This document shows positions 37,975 through 46,598 of a stretch of 64,000 nucleotides of DNA, one piece after another; position 1 is the stretch's first letter; the number at the start of each line of letters is the position of its first letter. The translations under genes and the position numbers were made by a program. The DNA is from an alpha proteobacterium BAL199 (GTDB lineage Bacteria; Pseudomonadota; Alphaproteobacteria; Thalassobaculales; Thalassobaculaceae): NCBI GenBank assembly GCA_000171835.1, contig ABHC01000003.1:360354-424353 (forward strand). Direction: 5' to 3'. The notes under the pieces were generated by a model. The model was not told where the DNA came from. It saw only the letters and a program-made list of their open reading frames with translations, and searched no databases.

Positions 37975-38700
37975 ATGACCTGGTCGATTGTCGCCCGGGA
38001 TGCGGAGAGCGGCGTGCTTGGTGTCGCAATTTCATCACGGGTGATCGCGGTCGGCGCACTGTGTCCGTGGATCACCGCCGGGGTGGCGGCATTGTCGAGC
38101 CAGTCCTATACCTCGCCGGTAGCCGCCGAACGCACGCTCACCAACTTGGCGCGCGGCCTGGGTTTCGAAGCTGCCATCGCGAAGGCCTTGGAGGACGACC
38201 GGGGACGTGACTGGCGGCAGATCCACGGCGTCGATGCCGAGGGCAGCGCGTTTGCTTACACCGGCGCATCCTGTGTTGACTGGTGCGGCCATTGGACCGG
38301 CGACGCCGTGTCGGTAGCCGGCAACATGCTTGCCGGTCCGGCGGTCGTGGAGGCTACCGCGTCGGCATGGCTCGACGGCAATCGGCGACCGTTCGCCCAC
38401 CGGCTGCTGACGGCACTCGAAGCCGGACAAACGGTCGGCGGCGACAAGCGCGGCCAGCAGTCGGCGGCGCTGCTGGTGGTCGGCGCGGAAGCACATGCCG
38501 AGGTCGATCTGCGAGTCGACGAGCACGCCACGCCAATCGCAGAGCTGCGCCGGATCTTCGACATGTTCTGGGCCGAGCGCCGCCCCTACTACGCCACGCT
38601 TCCGACCCGCCACGATCCGAGCGGCATCTTTGAGCCCGAGGCGCGGGAAGCGTTCGTTGCGGCCTTCAAAGCCGCCGCCGAACGTGGCCGCCTGTTGTAG
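37975..38700 (+). CDS. DUF1028 family (Ntn-hydrolase-fold) protein
   Basis: A 241-residue DUF1028 protein, a group with an N-terminal-nucleophile hydrolase fold. It begins MTWSIVARDAESGVLGVAISSRVIAVG and has SVAGNMLAGPAVVEA and GDKRGQQSAALLVV, the family's main blocks. Function unknown; an amidohydrolase or peptidase-like activity is plausible. It lies 4 bases after the PhyH stop, so the two are almost surely coexpressed and may act on the same compound. Confidence 0.87.
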   Translation: MTWSIVARDAESGVLGVAISSRVIAVGALCPWITAGVAALSSQSYTSPVAAERTLTNLARGLGFEAAIAKALEDDRGRDWRQIHGVDAEGSAFAYTGASCVDWCGHWTGDAVSVAGNMLAGPAVVEATASAWLDGNRRPFAHRLLTALEAGQTVGGDKRGQQSAALLVVGAEAHAEVDLRVDEHATPIAELRRIFDMFWAERRPYYATLPTRHDPSGIFEPEAREAFVAAFKAAAERGRLL

Positions 38701-38720
38701 CCCTGGCAGGGCCGTCCCAA

Positions 38721-38741
38721 CCGAACCGACCTCCGGTTCGG
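38721..38741. terminator. Possible terminator hairpin after the DUF1028 gene
   Basis: A perfect 8-bp stem CCGAACCG / CGGTTCGG with a 5-base loop lies 20 bases after the DUF1028 stop. No T run follows, so termination is uncertain. The remaining gap to 38910 shows no gene, and no promoter was clear ahead of the carbamoyltransferase. Confidence 0.4.
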
Positions 38742-38910
38742 CAAGATCCAGGTCATACAACAAGCCAGCGCCCAAGCGACCCGCACAGATCTCTAGCCCC
38801 CGAGCTACTGCCGCCTCCAGATTGCGGCCCTCGGGCTGCCTTGACCGCATGGGGGCCTTCGGTTAACGACGACGGGCCTCGCGCGCTCATGTCCGGGAAA
38901 ACACCCACCG

Positions 38911-40905
38911 ATGATCACTCTCGGCCTAAGCCTCGCCCATGACGCCGGGATCGCCATCGTCGAAGACGGTCGTGTTCATGCTCTGGTTACCCGCGAACGC
39001 TGGTCCCGCAAGAAACGCTGCGCTCTGCTGACGGCGGATTTCATTCAAGACGTGTTGGCGCGGGCCGGCCTCGCCTGGTCGGATATCGATCATGTCGCCG
39101 TCGCCTCGGCGCAGTCCTGGCCATTTCTGTTCGTGGGCTCGGACCGGTTTCGCATCGCCTACGACAACGCCTCGCTCGATTTGTACCCACTGTCGGACGC
39201 AACCAAAGACGGCGCGCGACGCGGCATCGTCGTTCAACCGATCTTCAAGCAGCACCTGCGCGAAAGACTGGCGGCAATTAAGGACGGACTGTACTCGGAG
39301 TACATGACCGACGATCTCTCCCGGCTGACGCCGGAGAACGATGCCCTCTGGTGCCGCGAATGGGCGTTCTTCCCGTCCTGGTGGAAGGATGCGCCCACTG
39401 CCGACACGGTGGCGCGGGCCTGCGCGTCGATCCCCAGCCTGCATCAGCTTCATCAGGGGTATCTGCCGATCTCGGCGACGCTGGACGGGATCACCAAGCC
39501 GGGTCTGATCGTCCCTCACCACTTCGCGCATGCAGCGTACGCCTACTACCAGTCGGATTGTGACGAAGCGGTGGTAATGACCACCGACAATGGCGACACC
39601 CACACCGAGTTCGGCGGTTATGTGGGAGGCATCTTCGCGAAAGGCGTGGGCAATCGGCTGATCCCGATCACCCCGACCTTCGCGATCTACGGTCATGTCT
39701 ACCAGCGCGTTGCCGAGTATATCGATCTGGGCGGAGGCAGTGGTGCCGGCAAGTTGATGGGTCTTGCTCCCTACGGCAAGCCACGGTTCGCCGACCGCAC
39801 GATGCTGGGCGACGCCTTCTCGGCGTTCGACGAAACCTACGCCCTGGTCAGAAAATACGACCGGAACCAGGTGATCACCCCGATCATCCAGCGGGTCGTG
39901 GAGTTGGCTAAACGTCTCTATCCGGACCCCATGGCGCCGGTCGGGAACCTGGAGACCGGATCTTACGGCCAGAATGATATGCGGCGCCGGACGGTCGACG
40001 TTGCGGCCACCGCGCAATGGCTGTTCGAGGAGAACAGTCTGGCCGACGTCCGTAAACTTTCAACAGCACTGATCGCCGCCGGCCAATGGTGCCCGACCTT
40101 GCTTCTGGGAGGCGGCGCGGCCCTGAACTGTCCGGCCAATTCTCGAATTCATGACGAAGGACCGTTCGCCGCGCTGAAGGTCCCTCCAGCCTGTGACGAT
40201 TCCGGGCTGCCGATCGGCGCGGCGCAAGCGGTGATCCACGATGTGTTCGGCATTGCCCGCGAACCGCAGGGCGGCGACACCGCGACCTCGGCTTATCTGG
40301 GCATGAGCTACACGCGCGCCGATCTGGACCGGGCGCTGGCCGGGTACGGCGGTGATCTGGTGGTCAACGACCAATTGGACGCCGCCGACGACGCCGGCAA
40401 GGCGGTCGCCAGCGGCACCGTCGTCGGCTGGTTCGAAGGCCGCAGCGAGATCGGGCCCAGGGCACTCGGCCACCGCTCGCTGCTGGCTGATCCGCGTCCG
40501 GCCGCCAACTGGCGGCGGGTCAACGACCTGAAGCGCCGCGAGGCCTGGCGGCCGTTTGCCCCGGCGGTGCTGGCCGAACGTGCAGGTGATTGGTTCTTAG
40601 GAGGGCCGGCGTCGTCGCCGCACATGCTGTTCACCGCCCAGGTCAAGGGCGACAAGCTGCCGGCGATCACCCATGTCGACGGCTCGGCCCGGGTGCAGAC
40701 CGTCGGGTCCGAGACCGGCCAGTTCCGCCGGGTGATCGAGGCCTTCGACGAAGCGACCGGCGTTCCGGTGGTGCTGAACACCTCGTTCAACGGTCCCGGC
40801 GAGCCGATCGTGGAGACCCCTGACGACGCCCTGCGCTTCCTCGCCACCACCGAGGTCGATGCCGTTTATGTCGACGGGGTGAAAGTCACACGGCGAGCCG
40901 GGTAG
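38911..40905 (+). CDS. NodU/CmcH-type O-carbamoyltransferase
   Basis: A 664-residue carbamoyltransferase that would transfer a carbamoyl group from carbamoyl phosphate, through carbamoyl-AMP, to a hydroxyl of a natural product or sugar. The N-terminal Kae1-like domain has LGLSLAHDAGIAIV and the metal-binding HHFAHAAYAYYQSD with TTDNGDTHTEFGG. The C-terminal domain has GWFEGRSEIGPRALGHRSLL, EAWRPFAPAVLAE and VVLNTSFNGPGEPI. The length fits full-length NodU/CmcH/TobZ. No glycosyltransferase or biosynthetic cluster surrounds it, so its acceptor is unknown. Confidence 0.92.
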   Translation: MITLGLSLAHDAGIAIVEDGRVHALVTRERWSRKKRCALLTADFIQDVLARAGLAWSDIDHVAVASAQSWPFLFVGSDRFRIAYDNASLDLYPLSDATKDGARRGIVVQPIFKQHLRERLAAIKDGLYSEYMTDDLSRLTPENDALWCREWAFFPSWWKDAPTADTVARACASIPSLHQLHQGYLPISATLDGITKPGLIVPHHFAHAAYAYYQSDCDEAVVMTTDNGDTHTEFGGYVGGIFAKGVGNRLIPITPTFAIYGHVYQRVAEYIDLGGGSGAGKLMGLAPYGKPRFADRTMLGDAFSAFDETYALVRKYDRNQVITPIIQRVVELAKRLYPDPMAPVGNLETGSYGQNDMRRRTVDVAATAQWLFEENSLADVRKLSTALIAAGQWCPTLLLGGGAALNCPANSRIHDEGPFAALKVPPACDDSGLPIGAAQAVIHDVFGIAREPQGGDTATSAYLGMSYTRADLDRALAGYGGDLVVNDQLDAADDAGKAVASGTVVGWFEGRSEIGPRALGHRSLLADPRPAANWRRVNDLKRREAWRPFAPAVLAERAGDWFLGGPASSPHMLFTAQVKGDKLPAITHVDGSARVQTVGSETGQFRRVIEAFDEATGVPVVLNTSFNGPGEPIVETPDDALRFLATTEVDAVYVDGVKVTRRAG

Positions 40906-40915
40906 CGAATGTCGG

Positions 40916-41680
40916 TCACGCCACCTCGCGGCCGGCCATCACCATGTGGCTGAGGGTATCGGCGTCGAGGCCGGCGACCGGTCGGTCGATCACCTTGCGG
41001 CCCTGTTTGAGGATCGCCACCCGGTGGGCCACCGCCACCACGTCGGCCATGTTGTGGCTGATCAGCACCACGGTCTTGCCGGCGGCGTTCAGCGCCCGAA
41101 TCAAGTCCAGCACCTGGGCGGTTTCCTTCACGCCCAGCGCCGCGGTCGGCTCGTCCATCACCACGATGTCGGCGTTCCAGCGCAGGGCGCGGGCGATGGC
41201 GACCGACTGGCGCTGGCCGCCGGACAGGGTGGCGACCGCCCGGGTGGTGTCGGTCACGCTGGAGCCGAGTTGGGCAAGATAGCCGCGCGCCTGTTCGATC
41301 ATCGCCGGCTTGTCGAGCACCCGCAGCGGGCCGACGCCGCGGGTCAGTTCCGCCCCCATGAAGACGTTCTGATAGATTGCCAGACGCGGCGCCAGAGCCA
41401 GATCCTGGTAGATCGTCGCCAATCCGCGACGCAGTGCGTCGTGCGGCGAGGCGAAGCGAACCGCCTCGCCGCGCAGCCGCATCTCGCCGTCGGACGCGGT
41501 CTCGGCGCCGGAGACGATCTTGATCAGGGTCGACTTGCCGGCTCCGTTGTCGCCGCAGATCGCCAGCACCTCGCCGGGGCGGACATCAAGGTCCACTCCG
41601 GCAAGCGCCTGGACCGCGCCGTAGCGCTTGGCGAGGCCGCGCACCGACAGCACGGCCGTCGCCTCACCCTGAACCGTCAC
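40916..41680 (-). CDS. Sugar ABC transporter ATP-binding protein (single-domain, ribose/fructose type)
   Basis: A 254-residue ATPase of the carbohydrate CUT2-type importers. Walker A is GDNGAGKST, signature LSGGQRQSVAIARAL and Walker B IVVMDEPTAALG. It has one nucleotide-binding domain, unlike the tandem RbsA form, so it should work as a homodimer. The start is GTG 41680, overlapping the binding-protein TGA (GTGA). It is the last gene of the cluster running from pyrE on the minus strand. Confidence 0.92.
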   Translation of the reverse strand: MTVQGEATAVLSVRGLAKRYGAVQALAGVDLDVRPGEVLAICGDNGAGKSTLIKIVSGAETASDGEMRLRGEAVRFASPHDALRRGLATIYQDLALAPRLAIYQNVFMGAELTRGVGPLRVLDKPAMIEQARGYLAQLGSSVTDTTRAVATLSGGQRQSVAIARALRWNADIVVMDEPTAALGVKETAQVLDLIRALNAAGKTVVLISHNMADVVAVAHRVAILKQGRKVIDRPVAGLDADTLSHMVMAGREVA

Positions 41681-42621
41681 TTCAGAAAGCTTTTCACGTT
41701 GTTGGCGTCGACCAGCACCGCATCCATGAACAGGTACGGTCCAGCCACCACCGACGCCTTCGGCTTGCCGGAGACCGCGATCACCTGCATGGCGTCCACG
41801 GCGGCGTTGCCCAGATCCTCGAACGGGATCGACACGGTGGCCGACAGCAGGCTCGCGGGGTCGGCGATCCGACGGTAGGCCTCCGGCCCGCCGTCGATCG
41901 ACACCAGGGTCAGGTCGCCCTTCTTCATTCCCTGGGCCTGCAGCAGGTCGTCGATGATGAAGGCCTGACCGTCGAACGACGCCCAGATGCCCTTGATCTT
42001 GCCCTGGTTCTGCAGCAGCAGCGCCTGCATGCCGTTGCGCACGTCATCGCGCCAGCTCTTGGTCCGCGCCATGGTGTGGGTGCCGGCGATGGTGACGGCG
42101 GTGTTCTCCGACAGCACAACGTCCAGCACCTTGCCACGGATCCGGGTGCCGACATTACCCTCGAAGCGCTGGGTCAGGATCGCACCTTCGTAGGACAACT
42201 GGCCGAGCAGGTAGAGAGCCGCCTCGGCGCCGACCTTGTATTCGTTGACCTGGATGTCGAACAGGGTGTGCGGGCTGGTGCCGCTCATCACGGTGATCAC
42301 AGGGATGCCCTTGGCCTTGGCGGCGGCAAGCTGGGCATCGGCCTCAACCGGCTTGCCCATGGCGACCACGATGCCATCGACGCCCTTCTGCACCAGGGTC
42401 TCAAGCTGTTCGAGGTGGGTCGGCATGGTGCCGGACGAGTTCAGCACGGTGACGGACCAGCCGCGCGCCTTGGCGGCCGCCTCGACCGCGTTGGCGACCC
42501 GGGCGTGGGTCTCCGCCGACATCTGGAACGCCACCACCCCGAGATCGAATGCCAGCGCCGAGGTGGCGGTCGCCATCGACAACGCGGCACCGGCAAGCAA
42601 TCCGGCCAGATACTTCTTCAT
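41677..42621 (-). CDS. Periplasmic sugar-binding protein (ribose-binding type)
   Basis: A 314-residue substrate-binding protein of the LacI-like periplasmic family. A Sec signal peptide of about 24 residues (MKKYLAGLLAGAALSMATATSALA) precedes FDLGVVAFQMSAETHARVANA. The mid-domain segment GVDGIVVAMGKPVEADAQL is typical. GGAGG stands 6 bases before the ATG. The gene lies between permease and ATPase genes rather than first in the operon. The sugar is unknown. Confidence 0.9.
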   Translation of the reverse strand: MKKYLAGLLAGAALSMATATSALAFDLGVVAFQMSAETHARVANAVEAAAKARGWSVTVLNSSGTMPTHLEQLETLVQKGVDGIVVAMGKPVEADAQLAAAKAKGIPVITVMSGTSPHTLFDIQVNEYKVGAEAALYLLGQLSYEGAILTQRFEGNVGTRIRGKVLDVVLSENTAVTIAGTHTMARTKSWRDDVRNGMQALLLQNQGKIKGIWASFDGQAFIIDDLLQAQGMKKGDLTLVSIDGGPEAYRRIADPASLLSATVSIPFEDLGNAAVDAMQVIAVSGKPKASVVAGPYLFMDAVLVDANNVKSFLK

Positions 42622-42678
42622 TCCACCCTCCCGTGAAGGCGCATCACCGGACGCGCCGAGACAATCCCATCGCGACAG

Positions 42679-43620
42679 TCAAACCCCGAACGCGGCTTTC
42701 TTCAATGTGCTGGCCGACAATGCCACCGATCCGATGATGATCAGGCCCAACACGATGTCCTGCACGTAGTAGTCCGCCCCCATCAGGATCAGCCCGTTCG
42801 ACAGCACCCCGATCACCACCCCGCCGACCAGGGTACCGAGTACGTTCGGCCGGCCCGGCTCGAACATGGTCATGCCCAGCAGTACCGCGGCGATCGCGGT
42901 CAACAGGTAGTCGCCTGCCATGGTCGGCGCCGCCGAGGACAGGTTGGCGGTCAGCAACACCGCCGTCACCCCGGCCAGCGCGCCAGAAAGCGTCAGCCCC
43001 AGTCCCTTCATCAGCCGCACGCTGATGCCGGCAAGGCGCGCCGACTCCTCAGCCTCGCCGGTGCAGACCATGTGAATGCCGAGGCGGGTGTTCTTCAGCA
43101 CGAACAGTGCAACCAGCGCGGTACCGGCCATCCACAGCACCAGCACCGGAACGCCGGCGACATGCGCTCGGCCCAACGCCACGAAACCCGGGTCCCAGCG
43201 CCCGACGAAGGCCACCCCGGCGGTCAAGAAGAACGCAAAGCCGTTGGCGATTGAGGCGATGGCCAGGGTGGCGATCAGCGATGGCACCTTGACCCGGGTG
43301 ACCAGCAGGCCGTTCAGCGCGCCGCCGGCGGTGCCGATGGCGAGTCCGGCAAGGATCGCGACCGGGATCGGATAGCCGGTATGGATCAACCCGCCGGTCG
43401 CCACCGCCGCCAAGCTGGCCAGATTGGCAAACGACAGGTCGAGTTCGCCGGTGGTCAGCGCGAAGGTGAAGCCGATGCCGAGGATGGCGAGGAAGCTGAT
43501 CTGCTTCAGGATGTTCAGCAGATTGATCGGGTTGGCAAAGTTCGGGGCGAAGACCACGAAGAACAGGAACACCGCAAGACCCGCGAGCGCCGTACCGTAG
43601 GTCTGAACAAAGCCCCGCAT
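42679..43620 (-). CDS. Sugar ABC transporter permease (RbsC type)
   Basis: A 313-residue inner-membrane permease with eight to ten spans. RbsC-like features are FANPINLLNILKQISFLAILGIGFTFALTTGELDLS, the GALNGLLVTRVKVPSLIATLA loop, and the C-terminal NVLGTLVGGVVIGVLSNGLILMG. A GAGGG site lies 6 bases before the ATG. An operator-like palindrome lies 65 bases upstream at 43686-43701 in an AT-rich patch. Confidence 0.93.
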   Translation of the reverse strand: MRGFVQTYGTALAGLAVFLFFVVFAPNFANPINLLNILKQISFLAILGIGFTFALTTGELDLSFANLASLAAVATGGLIHTGYPIPVAILAGLAIGTAGGALNGLLVTRVKVPSLIATLAIASIANGFAFFLTAGVAFVGRWDPGFVALGRAHVAGVPVLVLWMAGTALVALFVLKNTRLGIHMVCTGEAEESARLAGISVRLMKGLGLTLSGALAGVTAVLLTANLSSAAPTMAGDYLLTAIAAVLLGMTMFEPGRPNVLGTLVGGVVIGVLSNGLILMGADYYVQDIVLGLIIIGSVALSASTLKKAAFGV

Positions 43621-43644
43621 CCCCTGCCCTCAACCCTCACCTGC

Positions 43645-43680
43645 CAAACGGTCCTTCGTGGCCCTGCGTGCGCCTCAGAA
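43645..43680. repeat. REP-like repeat, degenerate half copy
   Basis: GGTCCTTCGTGGCC continuing to GCGTGCGCCTCAG matches one arm of the palindromes at 19406-19448 and 61552-61590. The preceding CCCTCAACCCTCACC resembles the loop flank of the 61551-61666 copy. It lies between the permease and kinase genes. Only one arm is present, so no large hairpin forms. Confidence 0.55.
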
Positions 43681-43685
43681 CGATA

Positions 43686-43701
43686 GAACCGTATACAGTT
43701 C
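43686..43701. promoter_or_regulatory. Operator-like palindrome upstream of the sugar permease
   Basis: GAACCGTATACAGTTC is symmetric at 14 of 16 positions, with a GTATAC core. It is nested inside a wider inverted repeat GATAGAA (43682-43688) / TTCTATC (43712-43718) in an AT-rich island. GTATAC-centred palindromes are known operators of FCD-type GntR regulators of sugar-acid catabolism. No regulator gene lies in the window. It could control permease, binding-protein and ATPase expression separately from the upstream kinase. Confidence 0.5.
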
Positions 43702-43716
43702 AATATCTTAATTCTA

Positions 43717-45198
43717 TCACCGTGAGATGCCCGGCGCGCCGAGCCGCCGGCCCACCGACGCGGTCGCCGCCTGCATTTCCGTCCACAGAACCGCCCGTTC
43801 GGCAGACGCCTCCGCTCGAACCGGATCCGGTTCGAACCGTCGGCCCACCCAGACCATCGCCTTTTGCGCCGCCGTCAGGTCCGGATAACGGCCGAGACCA
43901 GTCCAGGCGACCGCCGCCGCACCGATTAGACCGGCCTCCGGCTGGTCGCACAGCTCGATCGGCCGGTTCAGCACATCCGCCTTGATCTGCGCCCACAGGT
44001 CGCTGCGCGCGCCGCCACCGGCCATCCGCACCACCTCGGCCCGATGCCCGGCCGCCGCCTCGGCACGGCCCAGCACCTCCCGGTTCAGCAACGCGATGCC
44101 TTCCAGCACCGCCCACAGCAGATCGGCCGGGCCGTGCGACGCCGACAGGCCGAGGAACGCGCCGCGCAGATCGGCATCCCAGTACGGCACCCGCTCGCCT
44201 TCCAGGAACGGCAGGAACAGCGGCGGAACGGCGGTGCGCCGTACCGTCTCCAGCGCCGCGACGGCGGCGGCCGGATCCTCACCTTCGCGCCCGAGCATCC
44301 GCATCGCATGGCGCAGGGTGGCGCCACCGGTCTGACTCGGCCCGCCGACCTGCCAGCACCCACCGCCCCAGTCGACGGTCATCAGGCCTGTAGCCACCAC
44401 CGGTCGCTCGGTGATCAGCCCCAGCACCTCGGATGTGCCGGAGATGTTGTAGGCCCGTCCCGGCACCAAGGCGCCGGCGCCGACCACCCCAGCCCAGGTG
44501 TCGTGCGACCCGCAGAACACCGGCACCTCGGCCAGCCGGTCAAACGGCGCCGGCAGGCCGGGCAGAATGCGGCCAACCTCAGCGGTCGGCGCGACGATTT
44601 CCGGCAGCATTCCGGCGTCAAGGCCAAGCGCATCGAGCAGCGATCGGCCGGCAACCCTCTCGGCAGCGGCACGCAGGCGAACCGACGAGATCGCGTCGGA
44701 CCGGGCCACGCCGCTCAGCCTGAACGCCAGCCAGTCCTTCGGCTCCAACACCACCCGCGTGGCAGCGTAGTGTTCGGGCTCGGCGCCGTTGAGCCACAAC
44801 AACCTTGCAGCCGGGTGGTAGGGATTGAGGTTGGCTGCCTCGGGCAGGCCGGCGAGGTCGGAGCCTGCAACCGCCTGTTCCAGTACTTGAGCTGCCCGCG
44901 TATCGCCGAACCCGATTGCCGGGCGCACGGACTCACCGTCAACGCCGACGAGGACCTGGGTGCGGGTCATGCCGCAGGCAATGACGCCGCCAACCTTGGA
45001 AAAGGCTTCCGGATCCTCATCCGCCAGTCCCGATGCAGCAACGATCAGATCGCGCCACCAGAGAACCGGGTCGGCGTCGCCGGACGCCTCCCCCGCTGGT
45101 CGATCCGGCGATCGTCGGGCCACGACGCTGCCTTGCGCATCCACCAGAGCGACCCGCAGGCCGGAACCGCCGAGATCGATGGCGAGGACCGTCGTCAC
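43717..45198 (-). CDS. FGGY-family carbohydrate kinase (xylulokinase-like)
   Basis: A 493-residue sugar kinase. The phosphate-1 motif VLAIDLGGSGLRVALVD opens the protein. FCGSHDTWAGVVGAGAL, YNISGTSEVLG and RMAGGGARSDLWAQIKADVLNRPIE are the ATP- and sugar-binding blocks of FGGY kinases. It would phosphorylate the pentose or hexose brought in by the downstream ABC importer. The start is GTG 45198, 7 bases after the GST stop. The exact sugar is not readable. Confidence 0.9.
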   Translation of the reverse strand: MTTVLAIDLGGSGLRVALVDAQGSVVARRSPDRPAGEASGDADPVLWWRDLIVAASGLADEDPEAFSKVGGVIACGMTRTQVLVGVDGESVRPAIGFGDTRAAQVLEQAVAGSDLAGLPEAANLNPYHPAARLLWLNGAEPEHYAATRVVLEPKDWLAFRLSGVARSDAISSVRLRAAAERVAGRSLLDALGLDAGMLPEIVAPTAEVGRILPGLPAPFDRLAEVPVFCGSHDTWAGVVGAGALVPGRAYNISGTSEVLGLITERPVVATGLMTVDWGGGCWQVGGPSQTGGATLRHAMRMLGREGEDPAAAVAALETVRRTAVPPLFLPFLEGERVPYWDADLRGAFLGLSASHGPADLLWAVLEGIALLNREVLGRAEAAAGHRAEVVRMAGGGARSDLWAQIKADVLNRPIELCDQPEAGLIGAAAVAWTGLGRYPDLTAAQKAMVWVGRRFEPDPVRAEASAERAVLWTEMQAATASVGRRLGAPGISR

Positions 45199-45205
45199 CC
45201 GGTCC

Positions 45206-45829
45206 TCACGTCAGCGGCAGCACCCCGCACCACTTCTTGAAGGCCGGACGGGCCATCAAGCGACCGTACCAAGCTTCCAGATGCGGCATCGTGGGGCGAT
45301 CCTCGATCAGGTTCAACCAGCGGTGCAACTGCGGGCCGAGCGGGATGTCGGCCATGGTGAGCCGGTCGCCCATGATGAAGTCGCGGCCCTTGAGGCGCTG
45401 GTCCAGAATGCTCCAGATCGCGATGCCTTCCTTTCGGGCCGTCTCGATGACGTCGAGCTTGCGCTCGGCCACCGGGGTGCGCACCAATCCCCAGAAGATC
45501 GGCGTCATGATCGGCAGGGTGGTGGTCTGCTGCCAGTCCATCCAGCGGTCGGCGTCGGCGTGTTCCTGCGGATCCGTCGGCGCCAGGGTGCCCTTGCCGT
45601 GCTTGGCGGCGAGGTAGCGTACGATGGCATTGGATTCCCACAGCACGAAGCCGTCGTCGACGATGGTCGGGACCCGGCTGTTCGGATTCATCGACAAGTA
45701 TTCCGGATCCTTGGTGCGTCCGAACGAACCGCCGACCTCCTCGTGCTCGTACGGGACGCCCATCTCCTCGCAGGCCCACAGCGGCTTCATCACGTTGGCC
45801 GAACTGGCACGGCCCCAGATCTTCAGCAT
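45206..45829 (-). CDS. Glutathione S-transferase family protein
   Basis: A 207-residue GST. The N-terminal thioredoxin-fold domain starts MLKIWGRASSANVMKPLWAC with a likely catalytic Ser/Asn region, then NPNSRVPTIVDDGFVLWESNAIVRYLA (glutathione-binding Pro, Glu, Ser). The all-helical C-terminal domain is at about 90-205. ATG 45829 is used with AGGA upstream; a longer frame from 46066 runs over pyrE and is not supported. It sits between pyrE and the sugar kinase, possibly cotranscribed. Confidence 0.9.
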   Translation of the reverse strand: MLKIWGRASSANVMKPLWACEEMGVPYEHEEVGGSFGRTKDPEYLSMNPNSRVPTIVDDGFVLWESNAIVRYLAAKHGKGTLAPTDPQEHADADRWMDWQQTTTLPIMTPIFWGLVRTPVAERKLDVIETARKEGIAIWSILDQRLKGRDFIMGDRLTMADIPLGPQLHRWLNLIEDRPTMPHLEAWYGRLMARPAFKKWCGVLPLT

Positions 45830-45846
45830 GGCAATTGTCCTTCGGG

Positions 45847-46533
45847 TCAGGCGATCAGTGTACGATGGTTGGCGTCCCAGGCCTCCGGGTCGGCCAGGAA
45901 AGTGCGGACCTCGTCCAACTGGGCCTCGGTGTAGCCGCGCGCCGGGGCGGCGGCCAACACATCCCACCAGGTGCACAGCCCGTGCAGGTCGACACCGCGC
46001 TCCTTCAGGCTGGTCACGCTCTGCGGGAACACCCCGTAGTGGAACACCACGAAGCAATGGGCGCATTCCATCCCGGCCTCGCGGATCCCGTCAACGAAGG
46101 ACAGCTTGCTGCCGCCGTCGGTCGCCAGATCCTCGACCAGCAGAACCCGCGCTCCGTCCTTCACCTGCCCTTCGATCCGGGCGTTGCGGCCGAAGCCCTT
46201 CGGCTTCTTGCGGATATACGCCATCGGCAGGCCGAGCAGTTCGGCCATCCAGGCGGCGAAGGGGATACCGGCAGTCTCACCACCGGCGACAATGTCGAAC
46301 GCCTCGACCCCGGCGCGGGCCGCCAGCAGGTCGACGCCCAGTTCCATCAGCCGGCGCCGGGCGCGCGGGAAGGCGATGATCTTGCGGCAATCGACATAGA
46401 CCGGCGACAGCCGGCCGGAGGTGAAGGTGAACGGCTCCTCCGGGCGGATGTGCACCGCCTGGATCTCCAGCAGGATGTCGGCGGCAACAGCCGCCGGACT
46501 CTTATGCCAATCAGGCGTAAGCGCTCCGGTCAT
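45847..46533 (-). CDS. pyrE: Orotate phosphoribosyltransferase
   Basis: A 228-residue pyrimidine biosynthesis enzyme that joins orotate and PRPP to give OMP. FTFTSGRLSPVYVDCRK, AGGETAGIPFAAWMA and the PRPP loop RVLLVEDLATDGGSKLSFVDGI mark the family. IRKKPKGFGRNARIEG holds the mobile catalytic loop lysines. GAGGGAG precedes the ATG. Genes for GST and sugar uptake follow on the same strand. Confidence 0.95.
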   Translation of the reverse strand: MTGALTPDWHKSPAAVAADILLEIQAVHIRPEEPFTFTSGRLSPVYVDCRKIIAFPRARRRLMELGVDLLAARAGVEAFDIVAGGETAGIPFAAWMAELLGLPMAYIRKKPKGFGRNARIEGQVKDGARVLLVEDLATDGGSKLSFVDGIREAGMECAHCFVVFHYGVFPQSVTSLKERGVDLHGLCTWWDVLAAAPARGYTEAQLDEVRTFLADPEAWDANHRTLIA

Positions 46534-46598
46534 GTCGTCTCCCTCGGAAATACGGCTTCGACGTCATACGCCCGGCAGCATCGGGCGGCAACCGGGTG

